Shown one piece after another: positions 34,280-43,600 of a stretch of DNA of 64,000 nucleotides. The DNA comes from Candidatus Borkfalkia ceftriaxoniphila (GTDB lineage Bacteria > Bacillota > Clostridia > Christensenellales > Borkfalkiaceae). Under the pieces are notes generated by a model. The model was not told the DNA's origin, did not search any database, and saw nothing but the letters and a program-made list of their open reading frames with translations. A program made the translations under genes and the position numbers. The stretch lies in assembly GCF_004134775.1 (NCBI RefSeq), contig NZ_SDOZ01000002.1, positions 1,710,005-1,774,004 on the forward strand, in the 5' to 3' direction. How positions within the stretch are numbered: position 1 is the first letter of the stretch; every line of letters begins with the position of its first letter.

Positions 34280-36412
34280 ATGCAGAAACACATACAACTT
34301 TCCGGACTGGACTGCGCGGCGTGCGCGCTCGAACTGGAAGAGGAGATCCGCCGCGTGCGGGGCGTGCGCTCCGCCTCCGTGGATTTTATGAAACAGCGGC
34401 TGTCGCTCGAATGCGACGATGAAGAAACGCTGGAAAAAGTCAAACGGGTGGCGTCGAATTTCGAAGAGGTGAAAGTCATAGAAGAGCCGCTGCGTGCGGC
34501 AAAACCGAACGTCTGGAAGACCTATCGGGCGGACATCCTCTGTATCGCGTTTTCGGCGGCGCTTCTGTTGGCGACGTTTTTCATTCCCGAACGCTATTCC
34601 GTCGCGCTGTACGTGCTGTATGCGCTTTCCTACGCGTCGGTCGCCGCGTCCATCGTGTGGACGACCGTGAAAAATCTTGCGCACGGGCGCATTTTCGATG
34701 AAAATTTTCTCATGACCATCGCTTCGATCGGTGCGATCTGTCTGGCGCAATACGCCGAGGCGATCGAGGTCATGCTGCTGTACCGCTTGGGCGAACTGCT
34801 GCAGAGCATCGTGGTGGGGGCCTCCCGCAAGTCCATTGCCGACCTGATGGACTTAAAGAGCGAGAGCGCCACCGTTTTAACCGAAAACGGGCAGAAGACC
34901 GTAACGCCCGAACAAATAGAGATCGGGGATGTGATGCTCGTAAAAGCGGGCGAAAAGATCGCGGTGGACGGGGTAGTCGTCAAAGGCAGGACGGCGCTGG
35001 ACGTCAAATCGCTCAGCGGCGAGGCTGCGTTTGCGGACGTTTCGGAGGGCGACGCCGTTTTGGGCGGCAGCATCAACGCGGGCGGCGTCATCGAAGTGCG
35101 CGCCGAAAAGGCGTACAGCGACAGCACGGTCGCCAAAATTTTAGACCTTGTGGAAAATTCCACGGCAAAGAAGGCGAAACCCGAAAAATTCATTACGAAA
35201 TTCGCAAAGATCTATACGCCCGTCGTCTGTCTGGCGGCTGCCGTGGTGGCGTTTCTCGTCCCCCTGTTTACGGGCAATCATTACGCCGATTTCGGCGACT
35301 GGGTCTACCGCGCGCTCGTCTTTTTAGTCATTTCCTGCCCCTGCGCATTGGTCATATCCGTGCCGCTCTCCTATTTCAGCGGCATCGGCTTTGCGGCGAA
35401 ACACGGGATACTGGTCAAAGGTTCCACCTCCTTAGACACGCTCGCCCGCACGAAGATCGCCGCGTTCGACAAGACGGGCACGCTGACGCTGGGCGACTTC
35501 TGCGTCTCCGCCGCGCATCCCGTAAAGGAGGGGGAACGCGAATTTCTGCTTGCCGTCGCCGCGGCCGCCGAACAAAAATCCTCGCATCCTTTGGCGCGCG
35601 CTTTTGCGGGGATCGCTCCCTTGGGCGAGGCGGAGGACGTCTTCGAAATTTCGGGGCGCGGGATAAAGTGCAGGATAAACGACAAGACCGCGCTCGTCGG
35701 CAACGCCAAACTACTCGCGGAAAACGGCGTCGCGTTCGAGCCTGCGGAGGCGGACGGCACGCTCGTGTACGCGGCGTACGATAATAAGTATCTTGGGTTT
35801 TTGGAGATCGAAGACAAGATCAAAGAAAACGCGCGGGAGTCGCTCGCGGCGCTCAAAAAACTCGGCGTTTCCCGTACGGTCATGCTTACGGGCGATAACA
35901 GCCGCCGCGCCGAAAAGGTGGCGGCCGCAGTGGGGCTGGACGAAACGTACAGCGAACTTTTGCCCGATCAAAAACTGGAGATCGCGTCGAAACTCAAAAA
36001 AGAGGGCGCGCTCACCTATGTCGGCGACGGCATCAACGACGCGCCCGTGCTCATCGAGGCGGATACGGGCGTTTCCATGGGCGGCGTGGGCAGCGACGCG
36101 GCCATCGAGGCGTCGGACGCGGTGCTCGTTTCCGACGATCTTTCAAAGGTACCGCTCGCGGTGCGCATCGCGCGCAAGACCCGCGCGGTGGTCGTGCAGA
36201 ACATCGCATTTTCCATCGCCGTCAAATTGATCCTCATGGTTTTAGGGCTTCTGGATATCGTGCCTTTGTGGGTGGCGGTGCTGGCTGACGTGGGCGTGAT
36301 GATGCTCGCGGTGCTCAATTCTTTCCGCACGCGGACGGGCTTTTCAAACGGGAAGGGCAAAGAGACCGCCTGTACCTGCGGCGGCTGCTGCGAACGTTCC
36401 CGCGAAGAGTAA
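34280..36412 (+). CDS. P1B-type heavy-metal-exporting ATPase (ZntA/CadA-like)
   Basis: A 710-residue membrane pump that uses ATP to export Zn, Cd or Pb. It begins with a heavy-metal-associated domain (GLDCAAC near residue 9). The membrane region includes the CPC metal site (SCPCALVIS). The phosphorylation motif DKTGTLT, the nucleotide-binding SSHPLA and the GDGINDAP hinge motif follow. The actuator motif is SGEAAF instead of the usual TGE(S/P)xP, an unusual variant. The C-terminus ends in a Cys cluster (CTCGGCC), a possible extra metal-binding tail. ATG 34280 is preferred (GAGGAG upstream) over the in-frame codon at 34259, which lies in the repressor gene. Confidence 0.93.
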   Translation: MQKHIQLSGLDCAACALELEEEIRRVRGVRSASVDFMKQRLSLECDDEETLEKVKRVASNFEEVKVIEEPLRAAKPNVWKTYRADILCIAFSAALLLATFFIPERYSVALYVLYALSYASVAASIVWTTVKNLAHGRIFDENFLMTIASIGAICLAQYAEAIEVMLLYRLGELLQSIVVGASRKSIADLMDLKSESATVLTENGQKTVTPEQIEIGDVMLVKAGEKIAVDGVVVKGRTALDVKSLSGEAAFADVSEGDAVLGGSINAGGVIEVRAEKAYSDSTVAKILDLVENSTAKKAKPEKFITKFAKIYTPVVCLAAAVVAFLVPLFTGNHYADFGDWVYRALVFLVISCPCALVISVPLSYFSGIGFAAKHGILVKGSTSLDTLARTKIAAFDKTGTLTLGDFCVSAAHPVKEGEREFLLAVAAAAEQKSSHPLARAFAGIAPLGEAEDVFEISGRGIKCRINDKTALVGNAKLLAENGVAFEPAEADGTLVYAAYDNKYLGFLEIEDKIKENARESLAALKKLGVSRTVMLTGDNSRRAEKVAAAVGLDETYSELLPDQKLEIASKLKKEGALTYVGDGINDAPVLIEADTGVSMGGVGSDAAIEASDAVLVSDDLSKVPLAVRIARKTRAVVVQNIAFSIAVKLILMVLGLLDIVPLWVAVLADVGVMMLAVLNSFRTRTGFSNGKGKETACTCGGCCERSREE

Positions 36413-36429
36413 AAATAATGATTTGACAC

Positions 36430-36459
36430 AGAGCGCGTATTAAAACGCGCTCTCTTTTT
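36430..36459 (+). terminator. Rho-independent terminator after the metal ATPase
   Basis: AGAGCGCGT and ACGCGCTCT form a 9-bp stem with a 6-base loop, followed by CTTTTTG. Confidence 0.88.
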
Positions 36460-36505
36460 GTCACGGCGCAATATGACAAAATTTTTAAAAAATGTGTTCA
36501 TTCGA

Positions 36506-36534
36506 TTGCGTTTGTTACGGTCTTGTGATAAAAT
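36506..36534 (+). promoter_or_regulatory. Promoter candidate for the purine permease
   Basis: TTGCGT (36506-36511), 17-base spacer, TAAAAT (36529-36534). The leader to the ATG is about 28 bases, too short for a purine riboswitch. Confidence 0.5.
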
Positions 36535-36567
36535 AGTTATAGTTTATTATTTTCACGGAGGTTTAAG

Positions 36568-38115
36568 ATGGTTGATAATCAACAGACCGATGAAGTCGAA
36601 GAGAAACAGCCTGCGGAGAACGCGCCCGTCGGCGACGCCGTCGCCGCTCCCGTATATACGGGATTTAAGGGCAAACTCGATAACTTTTTCGGCATCAGCA
36701 AGATGGGCTCCAACTTCAAGACCGAGATATTAGCGGGCTTGACCACGTTTATGACGATGGTTTATATCCTCATCGTAAACGCGAATATGTTCGGCGATCC
36801 GTTCAGCACCGGAAATCACGAATTGGGACAACTCGTTTTGGGCGTGTCGTTCGGCGCGATGTATATCGTTACGGCGCTTTCCGCGATCGTGGGTACATTG
36901 CTCATGGCGTTCCTCGCGAAACTGCCGTTCGCGCAGGCTTCGGGCATGGGGCTCAACGCTTTCTTTGTCTATACGATTTGCGTAGGCATGGGATATTCGT
37001 ATGCCAACGGCTTGCTTATCGTGCTGTGCTCGGGCGTTCTGTTTTTGATCCTCACTCTCGTCGGTGCGCGCCGCGCCATCGTCAGAGCGGTGCCGCAGTC
37101 GATCCGTATCGCGATCCCCGCGGGTATCGGCCTCTTTATCGCCTTTGTCGGCATGCAGAATGCGGGCTTGGTGGTTTTGAATGAATCCACGAAAGTAGCG
37201 CTCATTTCCTTTAACGTCTTAAATTTCACGTCGAACGGTCTTGCCATGATCGCGGCGGTTGTTTCGATCATCTCGCTTTTGCTCATTGCCATTCTTTCCA
37301 AGTTGAAAGTCAAAGCGGCTATGGTCATCGGCATCGTCGGCAGCGCCGTTCTCTATTACGTGTTTGCCGGTATCGGCGTGGCGGCGGGTTCGCAGGTTTG
37401 CATCGATATGTTCAACCAGATCGAGTTCAATAATCCTCTGAACGCGTTCAAAGATTTCGGCAACATGGCTTTCGGACAAGTCTTTATGGAAGGCTTCAAG
37501 GGCATCGGCGCCAATCAGATCTTCGACTTTGTCGCGGCGCTCATCGCGTTCGCCATGGTCGATATGTTCGATACCATCGGTACTCTGATGGGCACCTGCC
37601 AGGCTGCCGGCAAAGAGAGCGGGCTCATCGACGAAAACGGCGAAGTGAAAAATATCCAGAAAGCGCTGCTCTGCGACTCCATCGCAACCTGCACGGGCGC
37701 TATTTTGGGTACTTCCACCGTCACGACCTTCGTGGAATCCTCTTCGGGCGTGTCCGAAGGCGGCAGAACGGGCTTTACCTCTTTGATGGTCGCGCTCTTC
37801 TTCGCAGTCGCAATGTTCCTCAGTCCCGTCGCGCAACTCATCCCCAGCGCGGCTACGGCGGGCGCTTTGATGTACGTCGGCGTTCTGATGATGAGAAACG
37901 TCGTCGATATCGATTGGAAAGACCCCGCGGCGGCTGTCCCCGCGTTCCTGACCATCACCATGATGTCCTTTACGTATTCCATTTCGTACGGCATCGCGGC
38001 TGGTTTCATTTCCTACACGATCATCAAACTGTGCACGGGTAAATACAAGGATATCAGCCCCGTTACGGCGATCCTTTCGCTCATCTTCCTGTTTACCTTC
38101 CTGTTCACGCACTAA
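36568..38115 (+). CDS. NCS2-family nucleobase permease (AzgA-like, adenine/hypoxanthine/guanine)
   Basis: A 515-residue protein with about 12-14 membrane helices after a cytosolic N-terminus of about 40 residues. It has the AzgA-type signatures GMGLNAFFVYTICVGMG and 'FDTIGTLMGTCQAAGK', and a TM10-region segment VTTFVESSSGVSEGGRTGF. The family imports purine bases with protons. The next gene encodes adenine deaminase, so adenine is a likely cargo. CGGAGG lies just before the ATG. Confidence 0.9.
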   Translation: MVDNQQTDEVEEKQPAENAPVGDAVAAPVYTGFKGKLDNFFGISKMGSNFKTEILAGLTTFMTMVYILIVNANMFGDPFSTGNHELGQLVLGVSFGAMYIVTALSAIVGTLLMAFLAKLPFAQASGMGLNAFFVYTICVGMGYSYANGLLIVLCSGVLFLILTLVGARRAIVRAVPQSIRIAIPAGIGLFIAFVGMQNAGLVVLNESTKVALISFNVLNFTSNGLAMIAAVVSIISLLLIAILSKLKVKAAMVIGIVGSAVLYYVFAGIGVAAGSQVCIDMFNQIEFNNPLNAFKDFGNMAFGQVFMEGFKGIGANQIFDFVAALIAFAMVDMFDTIGTLMGTCQAAGKESGLIDENGEVKNIQKALLCDSIATCTGAILGTSTVTTFVESSSGVSEGGRTGFTSLMVALFFAVAMFLSPVAQLIPSAATAGALMYVGVLMMRNVVDIDWKDPAAAVPAFLTITMMSFTYSISYGIAAGFISYTIIKLCTGKYKDISPVTAILSLIFLFTFLFTH

Positions 38116-38126
38116 ATCATCGACCG

Positions 38127-38159
38127 AAAGCCCCGCAAATGCGGGGCTTTTATTTTTTT
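38127..38159 (+). terminator. Rho-independent terminator after the purine permease
   Basis: AAAGCCCCGC and GCGGGGCTTT form a 10-bp stem with loop AAAT, followed by TATTTTTTT. Confidence 0.9.
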
Positions 38160-38168
38160 GCGATTTGC

Positions 38169-38197
38169 TTTGCTAAAATCGGAAAATATGATATAAT
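38169..38197 (+). promoter_or_regulatory. Promoter for adenine deaminase
   Basis: TTTGCT (38169-38174), 17-base spacer, perfect TATAAT (38192-38197), with about 25 bases of leader containing AGAGGT. Confidence 0.65.
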
Positions 38198-38228
38198 AAC
38201 GGCATAATTCACGAGAGGTAAAAAGGCT

Positions 38229-39938
38229 ATGCTGAAAAATGAGATCGAGCAGGGTACGGGCCGCCGAAAGGCCGACCTCGTATTGAAAAACGGGCGTTTC
38301 GTCAATGTGTTCACGGGAGAGGTGACTGCGGCGGATATCGCGGTCTGCGGCGGCAAGATCGTCGGGTTCGGCGCGTACGAGGGGGAAGAGGAAATAGACA
38401 TTTCGGGCAAAATCGTCCTTCCCGGGTATATCGATGCGCACGTGCACATCGAAAGTTCGCAACTCACGCCCGAGGAGTTTTCCAAACTCGTTCTGCCGCG
38501 CGGCACCACGACCGTCATCGCCGACCCGCACGAGATCATCAACGTCTGCGGTATAGAGGGCGCGAGGTATATTGCCGAGGCTTCGGCGGGCACCCCGCTC
38601 GAAGTGCACGTCATGCTGCCTTCCTGCGTGCCGGCAACGCCCTTTGAAACGAGCGGAGCCGTCATCACGGGCGAGGATACCGAAAAATATATCCGCGAAG
38701 ATTTCGTGTTCGGTCTTGGCGAATTCATGAATTATCCGGGCGTCGTCAACACCGACGCGGACGTTCTGAAAAAATTGCAGGCGGCGATCGACGCGGGAAA
38801 AGTGATTGACGGCCACGCGCCCTCTACGGGCGGCAGGGAACTGAACGGCTATATCGCGGCGGCGATCCGTACCGACCACGAATGCGCCACGCCCGAAGAG
38901 GCGCGGGAAAAAGTTTCAAAGGGCATGTACGTGCACCTTCGGGAAGGCTCGGCAACGCGCAACGCCGCTTTGAACAGTCAGGCGGTGGACGCGAACAATA
39001 TGCGCCGCTTTCTTTTCTGTACGGACGACAGGCACGCGGCGGACCTCGTCGCCAACGGGCATCTGGACAACGCCTTGCGCGTCGCGGTTAGAAGCGGGCT
39101 CGACCCCGTTCGGGCGGTCACCATCGCCACGCTCAACGCGGCGGAATGTTACGGCTTGCCGTACAAGGGAGCCGTCGCGCCCGCTTACGACGCCGACCTC
39201 GTCGTAGTGGACGATTTACAAAATTTCAATGCGAAACTGGTCGTCAAGGCGGGCAAAGTCGTCGCGAAAGAGGGGAAACCGCTCTTTACCTGTAAAAAAT
39301 ATATTCCCGACGCAGTGAAAAACACCGTCAAGATCAAGCCTGTTTCGGCGGACGATTTCAAGATCGCGCTCAAAGGCGCGCGCGCGAACGTCATGCGCAT
39401 CGTCAAAGGCGGCGTGGTGACGGAAAAAGTCGTGCGCGAAGTGAAGAGCGCGAACGGCGACGTGCGGTTGAAGGGCACCGATCTTCTGAAACTCGCCATC
39501 GTGGAGCGGCATCACAGGACGGGCAATATCGGCAAGGCGCTTTTGGAAGGGTACGGGCTGAAAGGGGGCGCGATCGCGCTGACCATTTCGCACGACAGCC
39601 ACAATATCGTCGTGCTCGGCGACGATAACGAGGATATGGCGGCGGCGGTCGCGGAACTCGAGCGCATCGGCGGCGGCATGGCGGTCATCGACAAAAAAAA
39701 GGCGTATTCTTATCCGCTGGATATTGCGGGGCTGATGAGCAGCGCCTCCGCCGAAGAATTCGTCGGGGCGTCGGAAGCGCTGCTCGAACGCGCCTACGCG
39801 ATGGGCGTGAGCCGCGATTACGAAGCGTTCATGAGCCTTTCCTTTTTGGGACTTGCGGTCATACCCGAACTCAAACTGACCGACCGCGGATTGTTCGACG
39901 TTACGAAATTTTCGTTTATCGACATCGACGCGGAATAA
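38229..39938 (+). CDS. ade: Adenine deaminase
   Basis: A 569-residue amidohydrolase converting adenine to hypoxanthine and ammonia for purine salvage. The metal-binding site is visible in YIDAHVHIESS, followed by 'RGTTTVIADPHEIINVCG' and the later FCTDDRHAADL. The typical Ade C-terminal domain includes 'IALTISHDSHNIVVLGDDNEDMAAAV'. Length matches the family (about 570-590). It lies downstream of the purine permease but has its own promoter. Confidence 0.95.
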   Translation: MLKNEIEQGTGRRKADLVLKNGRFVNVFTGEVTAADIAVCGGKIVGFGAYEGEEEIDISGKIVLPGYIDAHVHIESSQLTPEEFSKLVLPRGTTTVIADPHEIINVCGIEGARYIAEASAGTPLEVHVMLPSCVPATPFETSGAVITGEDTEKYIREDFVFGLGEFMNYPGVVNTDADVLKKLQAAIDAGKVIDGHAPSTGGRELNGYIAAAIRTDHECATPEEAREKVSKGMYVHLREGSATRNAALNSQAVDANNMRRFLFCTDDRHAADLVANGHLDNALRVAVRSGLDPVRAVTIATLNAAECYGLPYKGAVAPAYDADLVVVDDLQNFNAKLVVKAGKVVAKEGKPLFTCKKYIPDAVKNTVKIKPVSADDFKIALKGARANVMRIVKGGVVTEKVVREVKSANGDVRLKGTDLLKLAIVERHHRTGNIGKALLEGYGLKGGAIALTISHDSHNIVVLGDDNEDMAAAVAELERIGGGMAVIDKKKAYSYPLDIAGLMSSASAEEFVGASEALLERAYAMGVSRDYEAFMSLSFLGLAVIPELKLTDRGLFDVTKFSFIDIDAE

Positions 39939-39950
39939 AGCATACAATAA

Positions 39951-39983
39951 AAGAGCGGCGTCTACGGGGGACGCCGCTCTTTC
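39951..39983. terminator. Bidirectional terminator between ade and the TetR gene
   Basis: AGAGCGGCGT and ACGCCGCTCT form a 10-bp stem around a 9-base loop, with A-rich and T-rich flanks. The two genes are convergent. Confidence 0.85.
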
Positions 39984-39985
39984 GG

Positions 39986-40546
39986 TTAAGACTGCGCGGG
40001 AAACAGCGGAAATAACAGTTTTGAAAGTTGTTCCACGAGTTGCTCTTTGGATATTTTATTTTTTTGCAGTACCCACCATTTTACCGTCTGAACGAGCGCG
40101 CCCGCGAAACAATGCGCCGCGATTTCCGGTTGTACGGGAAAATATGCGCTCCCGCGCTGTATTTCTTTGAAAGAAAGTTGCATATTGAACGCGATCTGTT
40201 CGCAGATCATATCCGCCAAAAGTAAGAACATACTGCTCTCCGAGATCGATTTTACGAGTTTTTCGTGTTCGCACATAAATTCGATAAACGAGCGGAGAGC
40301 GCCTTCGTTGCAATAAGGCGCGCAGGCGTTGACAAGATTTTCATCGATAAACTTTTGCTGTATCTCCCGTACGAGAAATATGAAAAAGTCGTTTTTATCG
40401 GCAAAGTGCTTGTAAAAGGTGGCGCGCCGTATCATGGCGCGGCTGCACAACTCTTCCACGGTGATGTCCTCGAAATGCTTTTCTTCGAGTAGTTCCAAAA
40501 ACGTGTCGGTCAGCGCTTTGTATGTTTTTTGAATGCGAAGATCCAT
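39986..40546 (-). CDS. TetR/AcrR-family repressor
   Basis: A 186-residue regulator with the N-terminal helix-turn-helix ('FEDITVEELCSRAMIRRATF', then YKHFADKNDFF) and an all-helical ligand domain. ATG 40546 is chosen because GAGAGGAG precedes it on the minus strand. The in-frame upstream codon at 40588 lies inside an operator-like palindrome. It diverges from an MMPL exporter, the usual arrangement for a repressor sensing that exporter's substrate. Confidence 0.9.
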   Translation of the reverse strand: MDLRIQKTYKALTDTFLELLEEKHFEDITVEELCSRAMIRRATFYKHFADKNDFFIFLVREIQQKFIDENLVNACAPYCNEGALRSFIEFMCEHEKLVKSISESSMFLLLADMICEQIAFNMQLSFKEIQRGSAYFPVQPEIAAHCFAGALVQTVKWWVLQKNKISKEQLVEQLSKLLFPLFPAQS

Positions 40547-40583
40547 GTTTCTCCTCTCGTACGGAAACGTTCGTCGGCAAAAC

Positions 40584-40667
40584 GTCAATTATTTGACATT
40601 TGCGCCCAGATTGGTCATTGACTTTTTTTCTTATCTTTATTATAATATTATCCGTTACAAATGTCAA
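40584..40667. promoter_or_regulatory. Exporter promoter flanked by inverted TetR operator candidates
   Basis: The promoter is TTGACT (40618-40623), 17-base spacer, TATAAT (40641-40646). TTGACATTTG (40593-40602) and its exact reverse complement CAAATGTCAA (40658-40667) flank it. The left copy is part of GTCAATTATTTGAC, itself palindromic. Sites on both sides of the promoter fit repression by the divergent TetR protein. Confidence 0.7.
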
Positions 40668-40702
40668 TTAACTTTCAACTGTATCAATAATAAGGAGTTT
40701 CC

Positions 40703-43498
40703 ATGAAAAAAATAGCGGATCGGATCATCAAAGGAAAATACGTCGTCTTTGCCGTGTGCGCGGCGCTGCTCGTCGTCAGTTGTATCTTTTTGCCGAAGAT
40801 CGGAGTCAATTATAATCTTTCCGACTATCTTTCGAAAGATACCGAAACGCGCATCGCGCTGGATATCATGGAGGACGAGTTCGGGCTGACGGGCAACGTG
40901 CAGGTCATGCTTTCGGGCGTAAACGAGAGCGCCGCGAAGGAGATCAAGACAATGCTCTCGGACATCGAAAACGTATCCCAGGTGGAGTTCGACGCGGAGA
41001 GCACCAACTATTTCAAGGACGGCAAGGCGCTGTATATCGTACTGATCCAGGGCGACGACTATTCGGAAACGGCTGCCGAGGTCATCTCCGATATCAAAGA
41101 GGCGGTCGCGAGTTACGACGCGGAATTCGGCGGCACCGCCGCGCAGAAACAGAGCCAGAAAGAGGCGATCACAAGGCAGATCCCGATGATCCTCGCCATC
41201 TGCATCTGTATCGCTTACGGGATCCTGGTCGTGACCACCCGTTCCTGGCTCGAACCGCTCCTGTTTCTCGCCACGGCGGGGATGGCCGTGCTGATCAATT
41301 TAGGCACGAATATCATTTTCGGGAGCATATCCTACATAACCAATTCCATCGCCGCCATATTGCAGTTGGCTCTGGCGATGGATTACAGCATCATGCTTCT
41401 GCATTCCTATCATAAGAACAGAGAAACGCAGCCCGACCCGAAGCGGGCGATGAGCGATTCCATCGCGGAATGTATCAAACCCGTTTCCGCAAGTTCTTTG
41501 ACCACCATCGCGGGACTCTTGGCGCTGTTATTCATGTCCTTTTCCATCGGTTTCGACATCGGCATGGTGCTGATGAAAGGCATCGTGATCTCCGCGCTCG
41601 TTTCCGTCACCCTCTTTCCGTGCGTGATCCTTCTTTTCGATAAAATTTTAATAAAGACCAAACTCCGCGCGAAAAACAAAAAAACCAAGGGCGAGAGAGA
41701 ACATATCGCCGTGCGCGCGCATTTTCTGGCAAACGTCGCGAAGAAAGGCAATCTCGTGATCGTGCCCCTCGTCGTCGCGCTCGTCGCGGGGGCGGCGTTC
41801 GTGCAGACGGGCAACGTCTATACCTTTACCGACAGCGGCGCAGCCAACGACGCCATCGCTCAGACGTTCGGCAACAGCAATACCGTCGTGCTCGTGTATA
41901 AGAGCGACGAGGGTGTGGAAAAACAGCAGCGGTTTATCGACGGCTTGGCGAACTACCGTTTCGAAGACGGCCGCCCCGCGCTCGTCGGCTACTCCGCCTA
42001 TACGAATACCGTTCTCGAAGAGTACAGCGTGGAAACGGCTGCGGAAAAACTGGAAATAGATGAGGAAACGGTTTCGCAGTTGTTCGCGCTCTATCATCTG
42101 TACGATGCGCCCGAAATTCTGAAAATGACGATGACGGAATTTTTATCGGCGGCGAACGGACTCGTCCTAAACGATCCCGAAACGCAGGAAATGCTGCCCG
42201 CGGATATGGCGCTCACCGTGCAACGGCTGTATACCGTCAACGCGCTCATGCACTCCGAGAATACCGCGGCAGAGTTTTACGAAACGCTGACGAGCGGCGC
42301 GATGGAGGGCTTTGCGGACGTTACAAAGGAGCAGATCGAATTTGTATACGCGTTGTACGGCAAGCAGCAGGGCATTCCCGCCGATTCGGCGATCGAGGGA
42401 AACGTCCTCGTTGATTTTATGCTCTCCGATCCGACCATCCGCATCTTTCTGGGCAGTAAACTTGCGAGCGTGCAGGATATGTCGGCTGTCTATCAGACGT
42501 TTTTAAAGGAAGGCGAGTACACCTTCGTAGAGGTGGCGGAGGAACTCTCCGCGCTCGCCGATTCCATGCAGTCGATGAGCGGGATACCCGCAGTGGGCGC
42601 AGACCAGATCTCGGGCGTGTACTTCAAAATTTTAATGAACGGGGGAAATATACCCGCGTCTCCCGTCGCCGCGCGCGATCTTTTGGGATTCGTTTCGGAA
42701 AATATGGATAAAAACGCCCTTCTTCTCTATAAAATGGACGACGGAATGCGCGCGAAAGTCGCCGCATCGCAAAAAGAGATCGACCGCGCGACGGAATTGT
42801 TCCTCGGCGACAATTATACGCGCGTACTCTTCAACGTAGACGTGCCGAACGACGGCGCGGAAACGTACGCCTTTGCCGAATATGCCAACGCGCTCGCCGC
42901 GGAGGTGTTCGAGGGCAACGGTCACGTGGCGGGGGAGATCATGTCCACAAGCGATCTCAAACAGTCCTTCGGCAGCGATCAGATCCTCATCGGCGTGTTC
43001 ACCATCGTTTCGATTTTCCTCATCGTGCTCATCATATTCCGTTCGCTGTCCATACCCGTTTTGCTCGTCGCCGTCATCCAGGGCGCGGTCTGGATATTCT
43101 TGTCGGTGTTCGCGCTCGCCTCGTCCCCGATCTTTTTCATGAGTTATATCGTGACCAACTGTATTTTGATGGGGGCGACCATCGACTACGGCATTCTGCT
43201 CTCTTCCAATTACGTGGCGCTCCGCAAGAAATCGGAAAAATTCGACGCGCTGTCGGGCGCAGTCTCCGCCGCCATGCCGACTATTCTCAGTTCGGGTTCC
43301 GTTCTCATGTGCTGCGGTTTCGTCATCCGCATCATATCCAGCCAGAATTCCATCGCAACGGTGGGACTTTTGTTGGGCGTGGGTACGATCTCTTCCGTCG
43401 TCATGATCTTCTTTGCGCTGCCTTCGCTGTTGTATCTGTGCGATAAGATCGTCATGAAGACGACCTGGGGCTCCCGAAAAAAGAAAGGGAAAGAATAA
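40703..43498 (+). CDS. MMPL/RND-superfamily exporter
   Basis: A 931-residue membrane protein with the duplicated RND layout: a helix, a large extracellular loop (about 40-165), a helix bundle, a second large loop (about 380-760) and a second bundle (about 770-920). Typical segments are 'ILQLALAMDYSIMLLHSYHKN' and 'GATIDYGILLSSNYVALRKK', which carry the proton-relay Asp of MMPL proteins. The family exports lipids or hydrophobic compounds. The cargo is unknown. Regulation by the divergent TetR gene is likely. Confidence 0.9.
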   Translation: MKKIADRIIKGKYVVFAVCAALLVVSCIFLPKIGVNYNLSDYLSKDTETRIALDIMEDEFGLTGNVQVMLSGVNESAAKEIKTMLSDIENVSQVEFDAESTNYFKDGKALYIVLIQGDDYSETAAEVISDIKEAVASYDAEFGGTAAQKQSQKEAITRQIPMILAICICIAYGILVVTTRSWLEPLLFLATAGMAVLINLGTNIIFGSISYITNSIAAILQLALAMDYSIMLLHSYHKNRETQPDPKRAMSDSIAECIKPVSASSLTTIAGLLALLFMSFSIGFDIGMVLMKGIVISALVSVTLFPCVILLFDKILIKTKLRAKNKKTKGEREHIAVRAHFLANVAKKGNLVIVPLVVALVAGAAFVQTGNVYTFTDSGAANDAIAQTFGNSNTVVLVYKSDEGVEKQQRFIDGLANYRFEDGRPALVGYSAYTNTVLEEYSVETAAEKLEIDEETVSQLFALYHLYDAPEILKMTMTEFLSAANGLVLNDPETQEMLPADMALTVQRLYTVNALMHSENTAAEFYETLTSGAMEGFADVTKEQIEFVYALYGKQQGIPADSAIEGNVLVDFMLSDPTIRIFLGSKLASVQDMSAVYQTFLKEGEYTFVEVAEELSALADSMQSMSGIPAVGADQISGVYFKILMNGGNIPASPVAARDLLGFVSENMDKNALLLYKMDDGMRAKVAASQKEIDRATELFLGDNYTRVLFNVDVPNDGAETYAFAEYANALAAEVFEGNGHVAGEIMSTSDLKQSFGSDQILIGVFTIVSIFLIVLIIFRSLSIPVLLVAVIQGAVWIFLSVFALASSPIFFMSYIVTNCILMGATIDYGILLSSNYVALRKKSEKFDALSGAVSAAMPTILSSGSVLMCCGFVIRIISSQNSIATVGLLLGVGTISSVVMIFFALPSLLYLCDKIVMKTTWGSRKKKGKE

Positions 43499-43600
43499 AT
43501 ACTCCCGCTTTCGGTAAAAAACGACGAAAAAATTCAAATTTTGTCCGCGCGCGGGCGTTATACTGTACGGTAAGATTTACCAGTGCGCAGAGGACAGGAT

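Noticed and set aside
36460..36567. Purine riboswitch before the nucleobase permease
   Set aside because: The leader after the promoter is only about 28 bases, and no three-way junction or conserved loop sequence is visible.
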